A stretch of DNA of 24,179 nt from Candidatus Bathyarchaeota archaeon RBG_13_60_20 (GTDB taxonomy: Archaea; Thermoproteota; Bathyarchaeia; TCS64), in NCBI GenBank assembly GCA_001775965.1, contig MEZG01000086.1, positions 1-24,179 on the forward strand. The letters are read 5' to 3'. Made by a program: the position numbers and the translations under genes. The notes below the pieces were generated by a model that saw only the letters and a list, made by a program, of their open reading frames with translations, was not told the origin of the DNA and did not search any database. Position 1 is the stretch's first letter. The number at the start of each line of letters is the position of its first letter. Below are positions 1 to 6,776 of the stretch, piece after piece.

Positions 1-612
1 CTGCTCCGGGCTCCCCGCCGCGTGGCTGGCCACCCCGTAGAACTCGAACTTGACGCTGTTCATGGCGTTGCCGCTCCGGAGGCTGACCCCGTTGAAGCTA
101 GCGGGGTGGTGGCCGACACAGGCGTCGACGCCGTCGAAGACGCCGTCCCGGACCATGAACACCTTGCCCACCAGGGTCTCCTCGGCCGGGCACCCGAAGA
201 CCTTCAAGGTGCCCTTAACCAGACCCTCGTCCATGGCCGCCTTCACGGCCAGCGAGCCGCCCAGGGCCGTGACCGCGTACCCGTTGTGGCCGCAGCCGTG
301 GCCGGCGCCCCCCTCCACCAGGGGCTCCTTGTAAGGCACCGCCTTGTTGCTTATACCCGGCAGGGCGTCGAGTTCACCCATGACGCCGATGACAGGCTTG
401 CCCTTCCCGTAGGTGGCCACGAAGGCGCTGGGCATGCCGGCGACGCCCCGCGTCACCCTGAAGCCCTCCTTCGCGAGGACGCCGGTCAGCAGGTCCGCCG
501 TCCGGTCCTCCTGTAGGCCTACCTCGGCCAGCTCCCATATGCGCATGTGGGCGTCCACCAGCATCCCCCGGTGCTTGTCCACCCAGTCCCAGGCTACTCG
601 CTTGGAATCCAT
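1..612 (-). CDS. AbgB-like M20 family amidohydrolase, N-terminal part (gene runs off the left edge)
   Basis: This is the first 204 codons of a metallo-amidohydrolase of peptidase family M20, subfamily D, similar to p-aminobenzoyl-glutamate hydrolase subunit B and related amide hydrolases; it is probably cytoplasmic. The ATG at 612 begins MDSKRVAWDW. The metal-site landmarks look intact: GHGCGHN (H105, C107, H109), the PAEE pair (E144 catalytic base, E145 ligand) and GHHP (H169). A dimerisation-domain start (KFEFYGVASHAAGSPEQ) follows before the edge. A TATA-like element lies about 30-38 bases before the start, so the transcript is leaderless or nearly so, and six GGTACC palindromes lie beyond it. 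A diverged paralogue is encoded at 12765-14378 with the same palindrome type upstream. The family is clear; the substrate is not. p-Aminobenzoyl-glutamate, N-acyl amino acids and peptides are all possible. Confidence 0.85.
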   Translation of the reverse strand, partial: MDSKRVAWDWVDKHRGMLVDAHMRIWELAEVGLQEDRTADLLTGVLAKEGFRVTRGVAGMPSAFVATYGKGKPVIGVMGELDALPGISNKAVPYKEPLVEGGAGHGCGHNGYAVTALGGSLAVKAAMDEGLVKGTLKVFGCPAEETLVGKVFMVRDGVFDGVDACVGHHPASFNGVSLRSGNAMNSVKFEFYGVASHAAGSPEQ

Positions 613-640
613 GATCACACCGTAAGTAAAGAGGGCGACG

Positions 641-651
641 TTGTATTAACC
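641..651 (-). promoter_or_regulatory. TATA-like promoter element of the left-edge amidohydrolase
   Basis: On the minus strand the sequence reads GGTTAATACAA, an A+T-rich BRE/TATA-like element centred about 34 bases before the ATG at 612. This is the usual archaeal distance for a leaderless or very short-leader mRNA. The palindrome array starts about 43 bases further upstream, so factors bound there would not directly cover the TATA box. Confidence 0.45.
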
Positions 652-693
652 TGTAGCGAGGCAGCCCTTGGGCCGGGACAATAGGCCGTTAAG

Positions 694-860
694 ATGGTAA
701 TGGTACCAATACCATTATAGGTAATGGTACCATTGACCCGTAGAGGATAATGGTACCATTCGTCAGAGCGGGGGGGCCCAGAATTGTCAATGCTAATTGT
801 ATTGGTACCAATACAATTCCGTTGTAATGGTACCATTGGAACCGCATCAATGGTACCGAT
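694..860. repeat. Array of six GGTACC-centred palindromes (candidate operator cluster)
   Basis: Six copies of a TGGTACCA-type dyad fill this intergenic stretch, with GGTACC starting at 702, 727, 752, 804, 829 and 852. The steps are 25, 25, 52, 25 and 23 bases. The copy at 795-818 is a perfect 24-bp palindrome (half-site AATTGTATTGGT). The copy at 694-715 is a 22-bp palindrome with one mismatched pair. Those at 723-734, 749-760 and 826-837 are perfect AATGGTACCATT, and the last (849-860) is a degraded half. The array lies between the stop of the DUF1844 gene and the promoter of the amidohydrolase at 612, and related sites recur upstream of its paralogue at 14452-14493. It is most simply a multi-site operator for a dimeric or oligomeric regulator not encoded visibly here. 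The region holds no convincing gene. Confidence 0.75.
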
Positions 861-880
861 ATGGCTAGTACGCGGACTCC

Positions 881-1159
881 TCAGCTTGCCATTACGAAGC
901 TGAGCTGGAGGTCGCTCAGCAGGGCCCTCAGCTGCTTCACCTCGTCCCCGGTAGCCACCGAGGCCAACTGGTCCACGAGGGCGCTTACCGAGTTGATGGC
1001 CAGTTGCGCCTTCCGCAGGTCCTTCACGGCATCCTTTTTCGCGGAGACCCCCATGTGCTCGAGGGCCTTGCCGGCGAGTGCCCCTACGAAGAAGCGTAGC
1101 AGCTCGTCTACCTCTAGGTCGCCCAGCTCAGCCGTCTCCCCGTCCTTCTCATAGCTCAT
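881..1159 (-). CDS. DUF1844 family small protein
   Basis: This 92-residue protein is largely helical. From about residue 16 (EVDELLRFFVGALAGKALEHMGV) to the C-terminal LSDLQLSFV it follows the DUF1844 pattern: a hydrophobic first helix, a middle helix where the family has an 'IDTL' block, and a final 'L..L...FV' helix. It lacks cysteines, a signal peptide and enzyme motifs. The function of DUF1844 is not established and none is proposed here. The start is ATG at 1159 with no clear Shine-Dalgarno; an A+T-rich TATA-like stretch lies near 1251-1261. The gene is downstream of, and in line with, the phosphoribosyltransferase at 1405-2028, but a 245-base gap argues for separate transcription. Confidence 0.6.
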   Translation of the reverse strand: MSYEKDGETAELGDLEVDELLRFFVGALAGKALEHMGVSAKKDAVKDLRKAQLAINSVSALVDQLASVATGDEVKQLRALLSDLQLSFVMAS

Positions 1160-1404
1160 GCTTCATTCTGGTCACGGCCGAGGGAAAAAACCTGCGTCGT
1201 GTTGCCCCCAGCGTGGGAGTCGTGTGACGGCGTAGGTGCTTCGCGTTAAGGTTTATTAGGCACCATTCACGGTCAGAATTAGGTAGTCTTAGTCTCCTTT
1301 TCTCCAAACTGGTGCTAAGGCTACTAACTTGCTCAAGCCACTCGGCAAATAATCTCCTATTTGGGCGCGGGTACTTGGGACAGTTGCTCCACGGGGCCAC
1401 GCGC
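1160..1404. other. Intergenic region, no gene recognised
   Basis: The 245 bases between the DUF1844 gene and the phosphoribosyltransferase contain only a short open frame (1149-1400, minus) with no recognisable composition or motif, and a GCCGAGTGGC stretch on the minus strand that recalls a tRNA D-arm but has no matching T-arm or acceptor stem. A TATA-like stretch near 1251-1261 may be the promoter of the DUF1844 gene. Confidence 0.4.
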
Positions 1405-2028
1405 TCACTCGACTGCGCGGCTTCTTCGCATTATCTCCGCTTGCACATCCCGTATCTGGTCGCCGCTTAGCTCCACGTTGAAGCTGCTCTTGAGCCGCTC
1501 CTTAACCTCGCCTAGGCTGCTCGCCCCCTCCGCGGCCTGGGCAACCAGGTTGCACATGTCCTCCACGTAGTTCCAGGGAAATACGACCCACCGCCAGGTG
1601 ATCTCGTCGCCGTAATAGTCAGGGATGAACTTGCTGCCCTTTATGTGGCGGAGGGCGGCCGTCCTGACCTCGGCTGGGTTCTTCTCCCTCACGTAGTCCA
1701 CTGCCAGGATCATGCTGTCGCCTGTGTCGGTGATGTCGTCCACGACCAGCACCCTCCTCCCGGTGAGGTCGATGTCGAATGGATACTTTATCTGGGCCCT
1801 GCCGTCGGGCGTCGCCGTGACGCCCCAGTGCTCCACCTTGAGGCTCACCAAGTCCTTGACGCCAAGGTGGTCGCAGAGGACCCTGCTCAGAACCCAGCCA
1901 CCGCGGGCCAGGCCCACCATGAAGTCGGGCTGGAACCCTGACGCCTTGATCTTAACGGCTACCGCCATGCTAAGGCTGTCGAAGAGGCCCCAGTCCATGA
2001 CCTCGCACTCGAATTTCTCCCCGGACAT
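1405..2028 (-). CDS. Purine phosphoribosyltransferase (Gpt/Hpt-like)
   Basis: This 207-residue type I phosphoribosyltransferase joins a purine base (hypoxanthine, guanine or xanthine) to PRPP in cytoplasmic purine salvage. The PRPP-binding loop is plain at residues 93-106 (VLVVDDITDTGDSM). A glycine-rich GLARGGWVLSRVL segment (about 39-51) corresponds to the PPi loop. A downstream IPDYYGDEITWRWVVFPW block resembles the C-terminal signature of crenarchaeal xanthine-guanine type enzymes. The chosen start is ATG at 2028 (MSGEKFECEV); the frame stays open further upstream but that part looks non-coding and crosses the promoter. A TAAACCCTTAAT element lies about 27-35 bases upstream. The gene is divergent from the zinc-ribbon membrane protein. 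Base specificity cannot be read from the sequence. Confidence 0.85.
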   Translation of the reverse strand: MSGEKFECEVMDWGLFDSLSMAVAVKIKASGFQPDFMVGLARGGWVLSRVLCDHLGVKDLVSLKVEHWGVTATPDGRAQIKYPFDIDLTGRRVLVVDDITDTGDSMILAVDYVREKNPAEVRTAALRHIKGSKFIPDYYGDEITWRWVVFPWNYVEDMCNLVAQAAEGASSLGEVKERLKSSFNVELSGDQIRDVQAEIMRRSRAVE

Positions 2029-2115
2029 ACATGGATACTGTGCCTGTACAGGGATTAAGGGTTTAGGGGCTTGATGCCCCGTTCCCCCTGAATTCTTGTG
2101 CACCGGGGCGTGTCG

Positions 2116-2121
2116 TTTAAA
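2116..2121 (+). promoter_or_regulatory. TATA-like element for the zinc-ribbon membrane protein gene
   Basis: TTTAAA lies 35-40 bases before the TTG start at 2156 in the divergent intergenic region. The neighbouring phosphoribosyltransferase has its own A+T-rich element around 2052-2066 on the other strand. Confidence 0.35.
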
Positions 2122-2155
2122 GCCGCGGGCGCTCCATTGCTTACTGTGATACGAT

Positions 2156-2962
2156 TTGAGGTACTGCCCCAAGTGTGGTAAGGAGAACAGCGATACAGCC
2201 GAGTTCTGCAGGCACTGCGGAGAGAGGATGGCTGGCGTCACCTACGTGAAGCCCAGGGGCTCGGAGTGGAATGCGGGCCGAGTCATCGTGACAATCATAG
2301 GCGCCCTAATGGTATTCACGGCCTTCGGCCTCATCATGGGAGGCGGCAGCCTCAGGGCTTTGAGCGGGACCATCATGGACGAGGACGGGTACATTGTGAG
2401 CGGCCTTGAGAGGTTGTCCACGGACAGCTACGCCATGGTAGTGCAGGATCTGGACATTCACATCGACTACGAGGCCAGCAGGGTGCTCAGGGCAATGGGC
2501 GGCGACATAGTGTTCAAGCTGGAGGCTAGGAGTAGGGACCCCTCCAAACCCGTGTTCCTGGGGGTCACCCAGGACCAGTACGCCTCCACCTACCTGGGCC
2601 AGGTTGAGTACGACAGGCTTGTGAGCGGCAGGTGGGAATACGACCCCTTCGTCAACGATTTCCCCGACTATACTCTCAGCAGGCACCCCGGCCAGGCTCC
2701 ATCGGGGCCGCCTACCATGCATAGCTTCTGGGCCGCCCACCAGGCCGGAACAGGGAACCAGGTGCTCACGTGGAGTCCGACCACAGGCAGCTACTGGGTC
2801 GTGGTGATGAACGAGGACGCCTCCGCTGTGGTAGACGCCGACGTCAGGCTGGGCGTCAGGGTCCCCCTCATAGGGAGCCTGGGCAGCATCCTCCTCGCCA
2901 GCGGCATAGTCATGGGGCTCATCGGCGCAGTGATCCTATACTTCACCGTGGTGCGAAGGTGA
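2156..2962 (+). CDS. Zinc-ribbon membrane protein with a large inter-membrane domain
   Basis: This 268-residue protein has an N-terminal double-CxxC zinc ribbon (C4, C7, C18, C21: CPKCG then FCRHCG). A transmembrane helix follows at about 42-62. Next comes a soluble domain of about 175 residues with no cysteines and many beta-type stretches, and a second helix at about 240-264 ends in FTVVRR. The ribbon belongs to the cytoplasmic zinc_ribbon_2 type seen at the start of many archaeal and bacterial membrane proteins. By the positive-inside rule both ends are probably cytoplasmic and the middle domain extracellular. TTG at 2156 is taken as start because it sits three codons before the first zinc cysteine and no ATG or GTG in frame fits. 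I do not recognise the middle domain and propose no function. A T-run follows the stop. Confidence 0.7.
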   Translation: MRYCPKCGKENSDTAEFCRHCGERMAGVTYVKPRGSEWNAGRVIVTIIGALMVFTAFGLIMGGGSLRALSGTIMDEDGYIVSGLERLSTDSYAMVVQDLDIHIDYEASRVLRAMGGDIVFKLEARSRDPSKPVFLGVTQDQYASTYLGQVEYDRLVSGRWEYDPFVNDFPDYTLSRHPGQAPSGPPTMHSFWAAHQAGTGNQVLTWSPTTGSYWVVVMNEDASAVVDADVRLGVRVPLIGSLGSILLASGIVMGLIGAVILYFTVVRR

Positions 2963-2970
2963 AGCCAACC

Positions 2971-2975
2971 TTTTT
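2971..2975 (+). terminator. T-run terminator after the zinc-ribbon membrane protein gene
   Basis: TTTTT within CCAACCTTTTTCTAAT begins nine bases after the TGA stop. Archaeal RNA polymerase terminates at such oligo-T runs without a required hairpin. It separates this gene from the translation-factor operon downstream. Confidence 0.4.
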
Positions 2976-2992
2976 CTAATACCTTCCCGATC

Positions 2993-3012
2993 CCTTGTCG
3001 GGGGCGACAAGG
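2993..3012 (+). other. Perfect 8-bp inverted repeat ahead of aIF2-beta
   Basis: CCTTGTCG and CGACAAGG flank a GGGG loop, ending 32 bases before the aIF2-beta ATG. If transcribed it makes a strong, G+C-rich hairpin in the mRNA leader; if not, it may be a DNA operator. No TATA box is obvious between it and the start, so it is more likely in or near the promoter. Confidence 0.45.
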
Positions 3013-3044
3013 CCAAAGCCCTAGCCGCCCATGGTGAATGCGAG

Positions 3045-3455
3045 ATGGAGAAAGACTACAAGACCATGCTTGACCGCGCCTACTCGAAGCTGCCCGAGGA
3101 CTCGGGGCCCGCCGACAGGTTCAGCATACCCAGGGCGGACGTCCGGCAGGTTGGGAGGAGGAGCGTCATCGTCAACTTCGGGGAGATCGCCGAGGCGCTG
3201 CGCAGGGATCCGGAACACCTTATGAAGTTCATACTAAACGAGACGGCAACGAGGGGCACCAGGGACGGCGGCAGGGCCATGCTGCAGGGCAAGTTCAACG
3301 CCGAGACCATAAGGAACATCGTGGAGATCTACACCAACAGGTACGTCATATGCCCGGTCTGCGGCCGCCCCGACACCCACATGGTGAAGGACAGGAGGCT
3401 CACCTTCCTCCAGTGCGACGCCTGCGGCGCACGCAGCAGCATAGGGAAGGCTTAG
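3045..3455 (+). CDS. Translation initiation factor aIF2, beta subunit
   Basis: This 136-residue protein is the beta subunit of the heterotrimeric aIF2, which brings initiator Met-tRNA to the small ribosomal subunit. All expected parts are present: an N-terminal helix (MEKDYKTMLDRAYSKLP), the central alpha/beta core with VNFGEIAEALRRDPEHLMKF (about 44-62) and GTRDGGRAMLQGKF (about 71-84), and the C-terminal zinc ribbon with C103, C106, C124 and C127. Length is typical of the archaeal family. The start is ATG at 3045; no Shine-Dalgarno is evident. The stop is followed two bases later by the TTG start of the DUF424 gene, which implies co-transcription and probably coupled translation. Confidence 0.97.
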   Translation: MEKDYKTMLDRAYSKLPEDSGPADRFSIPRADVRQVGRRSVIVNFGEIAEALRRDPEHLMKFILNETATRGTRDGGRAMLQGKFNAETIRNIVEIYTNRYVICPVCGRPDTHMVKDRRLTFLQCDACGARSSIGKA

Positions 3456-3457
3456 AG

Positions 3458-3757
3458 TTGGGCGGGGTCTACGTCAAGTCCATGCGCCGCGGCAAGGACA
3501 CCGTGGTGGCGGTATGCGACGAGGAGCTGCTGGGCGTAACCCTGCAGGGGGGCAGGGTGCCCTTCACTGTGAACGAGGGCTTCTATAGGGGCGTCCTCGG
3601 GGAAGTTGAGGAGGCTCTGGAGGCCATGAGGAAGGCCACCATATGTAACCTTGTGGGCAGGCGCATCGTCCAGGCGGCCATAGGGCGCAGGATGGTGCAC
3701 GAGCGGGCCGTCATATACTTCGGGGACGTGCCCCACGCCCAGATAGTGAAGCTGTAG
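3458..3757 (+). CDS. DUF424 family protein
   Basis: This 99-residue protein matches the archaeal DUF424 family: a VYVKSMRRGKDTVVAVCDEELLG opening block (beta strand then CDEELLG), a central region with ATICNLVGRRIVQAAI, and a conserved PHAQ near the end. No catalytic motif is visible and the family has no established role; its repeated placement with translation genes hints at an informational function. The TTG at 3458 is chosen because the family begins just before the 'YVK' strand and the codon follows the aIF2-beta stop by two bases; an ATG at 3482 would remove that strand. The gene is the second member of the aIF2-beta operon. Confidence 0.8.
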   Translation: MGGVYVKSMRRGKDTVVAVCDEELLGVTLQGGRVPFTVNEGFYRGVLGEVEEALEAMRKATICNLVGRRIVQAAIGRRMVHERAVIYFGDVPHAQIVKL

Positions 3758-3805
3758 GGATAGTTTCTTTACCCAGTGGGGGACACTCCTCTCGGAGAGG
3801 TTTTC

Positions 3806-5062
3806 ATGGACACATACAAGGTCAAGGACATCAAGCTCGCGAAGCAAGGCGAGCTCCTCATCGACTGGGCCACGGACCACATGCCTGTCCTCGGGCTCAT
3901 CAGGAGGCGGTTCATGGAGGAGAAGCCTCTTAAAGGCGTGACCCTGGGCGCCGTCCTCCACTGCACCAAGGAGACAGGCGTGCTGGTGCGGACCCTTGAG
4001 GCGGGGGGCGCCAAGGTCGCCATAGCCGGATCGAACCCCCTGTCTACCCAGGACGCCGTGGTAGCAGCGCTGGCGACAAAGGGCACCCCTGTGTACGCGT
4101 GGAGGGAGCAGACCAAGGACGAGTACTACTGGTGCATTGACCAGCTCCTAGAGTTCAAGCCCCAGATGACCATGGACGACGGCTGCGACCTCGTGAGCAG
4201 GCTACACGAGAAGGCGCCCAAGCTGCTGGCCGGGGTGAAGGGAGGGAGCGAGGAGACCACCACCGGCGTTATACGGCTCAGGGCCATGGAGAAGGACGGT
4301 GCGTTAAAGTACCCCATGGTGGCCGTGAACGACACCCCGACGAAGCGGCTCTTCGACAACAGGTACGGCACCGGCCAGAGCACCATCGACGGCATCCTCA
4401 GGGCCTCCAGCGTCATGATCGCGGGCAAGACCTTCGTGGTCTGCGGCTACGGCTGGTGCAGCCGGGGCATCGCCATGAGGGCCAAGGGCATGGGCGCTAA
4501 TGTAATCGTCACCGAGGTGGACCCCACCAGGGCCCTGGAGGCCGTGATGGACGGGTACAGGGTGATGCCGCTGCTGGAGGCCGCGCCCATGGGCGACATC
4601 TTCGTCACCAGCACGGGCAACATCAACGTCATCGATGGCCGCCACATAGAAATGATGAAGGACGGCGCCATGCTGGCCAACAGCGGCCACTTCAACGTGG
4701 AGATCAACATCCCAGCCCTGGAGGCCCTGTCCGAGGGCAAGCGCAGGATGCGACCGGACCTGGACGAGTACAGGCTCAGGGACGGCAGGAAGATCTACCT
4801 TCTGGGTGAGGGCAGGCTTGTGAACCTGGCCGCGGCTGAGGGCCACCCCAGCGAGGTCATGGACCTGAGCTTCGCGGACCAGGCGCTGGTCGCGGAGTGG
4901 CTGTGGAAGGGGCCCAAACTGGCGGTCAGGGTCCATGACGTGCCTAGGGACATCGACGCCATGGTTGCTAGGCTGAAGCTGGAGTCCATGGGCGTCGGCG
5001 TGGAAAGGCTTACCGAGCAGCAGCTCAAGTACATGGGCAGCTGGCGCGAGGGCACCGTCTAG
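3806..5062 (+). CDS. ahcY: S-adenosylhomocysteine hydrolase (adenosylhomocysteinase)
   Basis: This 418-residue NAD-dependent enzyme splits S-adenosylhomocysteine (in some archaea S-inosylhomocysteine) into homocysteine and nucleoside, removing the inhibitory product of methyltransferases. Visible signatures are an early substrate-site LHCTKETGVLV, MDDGCDLV (about 123-130), GGSEETTTG (about 146-154), the K180 to N185 block with YGTGQS, and the Rossmann motif VCGYGWCSRG (about 212-221). The C terminus is the short archaeal/Thermotoga type without the eukaryotic DHYRY tail. ATG at 3806 is preferred over an in-frame GTG at 3776 because GGAGAGG lies five bases before it. The gene is convergent with the nuclease gene at 5059-6273 and their stop codons interlock. 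Confidence 0.95.
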   Translation: MDTYKVKDIKLAKQGELLIDWATDHMPVLGLIRRRFMEEKPLKGVTLGAVLHCTKETGVLVRTLEAGGAKVAIAGSNPLSTQDAVVAALATKGTPVYAWREQTKDEYYWCIDQLLEFKPQMTMDDGCDLVSRLHEKAPKLLAGVKGGSEETTTGVIRLRAMEKDGALKYPMVAVNDTPTKRLFDNRYGTGQSTIDGILRASSVMIAGKTFVVCGYGWCSRGIAMRAKGMGANVIVTEVDPTRALEAVMDGYRVMPLLEAAPMGDIFVTSTGNINVIDGRHIEMMKDGAMLANSGHFNVEINIPALEALSEGKRRMRPDLDEYRLRDGRKIYLLGEGRLVNLAAAEGHPSEVMDLSFADQALVAEWLWKGPKLAVRVHDVPRDIDAMVARLKLESMGVGVERLTEQQLKYMGSWREGTV

Positions 5063-6273
5063 CCGAGGCAGACCCCGTTCTCGGCTCCCCTGAGTACCCC
5101 CCTCTCCATGAGGTACTCTATGCTGTTCTCGGTCTCGCCGGGTGTGAAGCCCTGGCGGCCCATCTCGCGTATGAGCCAGGACGGCTGGTAGACGAAGCCC
5201 GGTATCTTCACGGTGCGCACTATCTGGCTGCTGCACGCCTTGATGCGGCTCTCGTTGCTCATCTGGGGCCCCGCGATGGTCTCGACTCGGCTGGTGAGGG
5301 GCGCCGCCGGGATGCCTAGGCTGCTCCTCACGTGCTTGTAGAAGTCCTTGGTCATGCTGCCGCCGTGGAATGTGAGCACCCTCTTTGGCTTGCACCGACG
5401 CACATAGCCCATAAGCCCCCGGTAGTCCGCGTGGTCGCTGAGGGGGAACGCGGCTCTCTTCTTACCCATGAGGATGGCCCAACCCGAGGCGAGGGCCTCC
5501 TCCGTGTTCCCGGCCGCGAGCTTGCTGCCCTTGGGCGCCACGATGGCGCATTTGCCGGATTCCAAAAGGTCCTGGCCCTCCGCGCTCCTGGCGTCCACGC
5601 TGTCCAGGCCGTAGCCAAGCTCACGGTACACTTCGGTGACAGGGGTGGCGCTCTTGGCTGTGACGGCGGGAAGGTTGGTGTATTGGTTGAGGATGCTGAT
5701 GATCTCCTGGGCGTTGCCGATGCTGTCCGTCTTGAAGACGGGTATGACACCGCCCAGCACGGTGTTCACGGCCCAGTTGTATATCTCCACGGCCACCTCC
5801 TCTCGCTTGGGGAAGCTGAACATGGGGGCCCCGAAGGTGGTCTCCACCACGAGGATGTCGCACTCTACGGGCGGCGCTGGGTCCATGGTGTAGGTGCTCT
5901 CGGTGCACAGGTCCCCCGTGTAGAGGACGGAGCCTCCCGGGGTTTGGACCTCGTACATGACGCTGCCCAGGACGTGGCCGCTGTTATGGACCCGGATCTC
6001 CATGTCCCCGAACGAGACCTTGCCCCCGGCCTTTACGGGCTCCAGGTTCTCCAGGTGCCTCCAACCCATGGCTCCCAGGAGCCGAAGCGTCTCATGGGTG
6101 GCGTACTTGGTGCGCTCCGGATTCTTGAAGGCGTAGGCGTGGTCGGCGTGGGCGTGGGTGACGAAGGCGGGGTAGCTGTGGTTGCTCCTGGTGGGGTCCA
6201 GGACGACGCCCTGGTCCCCGTACTCCACAACCACTCCGCCGCTGAAACGCACCTTCAGTTCCAATTGGGCCAC
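5059..6273 (-). CDS. Beta-CASP metallo-beta-lactamase nuclease (mRNA 3'-processing/exonuclease-like)
   Basis: This 404-residue metallo-beta-lactamase fold protein belongs to the beta-CASP group that acts on RNA or DNA. The zinc ligands are HAHADH (40-45), H100 in SGHVLGS, D121 in YTGD, and late histidines H281 in SDHAD and H303 in TFHGG; VVETTFG (142-148) is the beta-CASP A-type motif. The last 60 or so residues, with a tryptophan- and glycine-containing IREMGRQGFTPGETENSIEYL stretch, look like a small winged-helix-type appendage. It resembles the COG1236/COG1237 exonuclease and ligase-associated branch more than aCPSF1, as it lacks KH domains. The start is GTG at 6273. It follows NAC on the same strand with 64 bases between, which contain their own TATA box. 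Nucleic acid specificity is unknown. Confidence 0.8.
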   Translation of the reverse strand: MAQLELKVRFSGGVVVEYGDQGVVLDPTRSNHSYPAFVTHAHADHAYAFKNPERTKYATHETLRLLGAMGWRHLENLEPVKAGGKVSFGDMEIRVHNSGHVLGSVMYEVQTPGGSVLYTGDLCTESTYTMDPAPPVECDILVVETTFGAPMFSFPKREEVAVEIYNWAVNTVLGGVIPVFKTDSIGNAQEIISILNQYTNLPAVTAKSATPVTEVYRELGYGLDSVDARSAEGQDLLESGKCAIVAPKGSKLAAGNTEEALASGWAILMGKKRAAFPLSDHADYRGLMGYVRRCKPKRVLTFHGGSMTKDFYKHVRSSLGIPAAPLTSRVETIAGPQMSNESRIKACSSQIVRTVKIPGFVYQPSWLIREMGRQGFTPGETENSIEYLMERGVLRGAENGVCLG

Positions 6274-6320
6274 CGGACTGAATCAAATAACTCTGAATTG
6301 CACCAATAAGGAGCGCAGCC

Positions 6321-6330
6321 GAATTTATAC
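6321..6330 (-). promoter_or_regulatory. TATA box between NAC and the beta-CASP nuclease gene
   Basis: GTATAAATTC on the minus strand lies about 50 bases before the GTG at 6273 and immediately after the NAC stop codon. It indicates that the nuclease gene has a promoter of its own with a short leader. Confidence 0.5.
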
Positions 6331-6337
6331 CCGCTGG

Positions 6338-6721
6338 TCACCGGGTCTGCAGCATCAGTATGGCCTGCGCCAGATCGCCGCCGCTCCGCTCCAGGGCGGT
6401 CCGCGCCTTCTCCATGCTCACGTTGGCCTGCTGCGCCACAAGCAGGACGTCCTCCTCGGGTATCACTGGAGCGGGGGCCGGCTCCTCAGCTGCCTCGGCT
6501 GGCGCTGCCTTCGCCTCCGCCTTCCGTGTGGTCTCCTTACCGCCGACGACGTTGTACATCTTCTGGCCCTGGACGTTCATGCTGGTAACGGCGGGCCCCT
6601 CGATGACGATCTCCCTGGTGTCGCTCTGGAGGATGACGCGCTTGATGTCGCCGAGCTCGTCCATCTTCATGCCCATCTGCTGCATCATGCGGCGGGCGCG
6701 CCTAGAGTCCATCCTTGCCAT
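6338..6721 (-). CDS. nac: Nascent polypeptide-associated complex protein (archaeal alpha-NAC)
   Basis: This 127-residue protein forms a homodimer that binds ribosomes and emerging polypeptides. It opens with an arginine-rich ribosome-contact helix (MARMDSRRARRMMQQMGMK), continues with the NAC beta-barrel domain (about 21-62), then an alanine/glutamate linker, and ends in a UBA domain (about 88-126). ATG at 6721 is chosen; an in-frame GTG nine bases earlier (6730) is possible. TTTAAAAA at 6750-6757 is centred about 24 bases before the GTG and 33 before the ATG, so the mRNA leader is very short or absent. A truncated second copy of the NAC start, fused to folD sequence, lies at 9008-9184. Confidence 0.95.
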   Translation of the reverse strand: MARMDSRRARRMMQQMGMKMDELGDIKRVILQSDTREIVIEGPAVTSMNVQGQKMYNVVGGKETTRKAEAKAAPAEAAEEPAPAPVIPEEDVLLVAQQANVSMEKARTALERSGGDLAQAILMLQTR

Positions 6722-6749
6722 TCTTTTCACAAGAAATGGCGCTGTCTGG

Positions 6750-6757
6750 TTTTTAAA
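6750..6757 (-). promoter_or_regulatory. TATA box of the NAC gene
   Basis: TTTAAAAA on the minus strand, about 28 bases before the chosen ATG edge to edge. The pseudogene scar at 9008-9184 retains a TTTAAA element at nearly the same distance (31 bases), so the promoter was copied with the coding start. Confidence 0.5.
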
Positions 6758-6766
6758 TTATGATAT

Positions 6767-6772
6767 AAAAAA
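6767..6772 (-). terminator. T-run terminator after the surface-protein gene
   Basis: On the minus strand the stop codon TAA is followed by CCCC and then TTTTTT, a strong archaeal oligo-T terminator. It separates the regulator/surface-protein cassette from NAC. Confidence 0.6.
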
Positions 6773-6776
6773 GGGG

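Noticed and set aside
615..836. Open frame of 73 codons on the minus strand through the palindrome array
   Set aside because: Its sequence is produced by the repeated GGTACC dyads and the composition is not protein-like; the region is better explained as regulatory.
694..860. CRISPR-like array
   Set aside because: The repeats are short palindromes in AATGGTACCATT and ATTGGTACCAAT variants with uneven flanks. There are no identical 24-37 base repeats, no true spacers and no cas genes nearby.
1149..1400. Open frame of 83 codons on the minus strand between the DUF1844 and phosphoribosyltransferase genes
   Set aside because: It overlaps the start of the DUF1844 gene, has no recognisable motif or start context, and is an arginine-rich chance frame of G+C-rich DNA.
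1300..1404. tRNA-like GCCGAGTGGC stretch on the minus strand upstream of the DUF1844 gene
   Set aside because: No T-arm GTTCGA-type sequence, no acceptor pairing and no anticodon stem could be laid out around it.
2029..2241. N-terminal extension of the phosphoribosyltransferase
   Set aside because: The extension would cross its own TATA region and the start of the divergent zinc-ribbon gene, and has no conserved sequence; the family begins close to the ATG at 2028.
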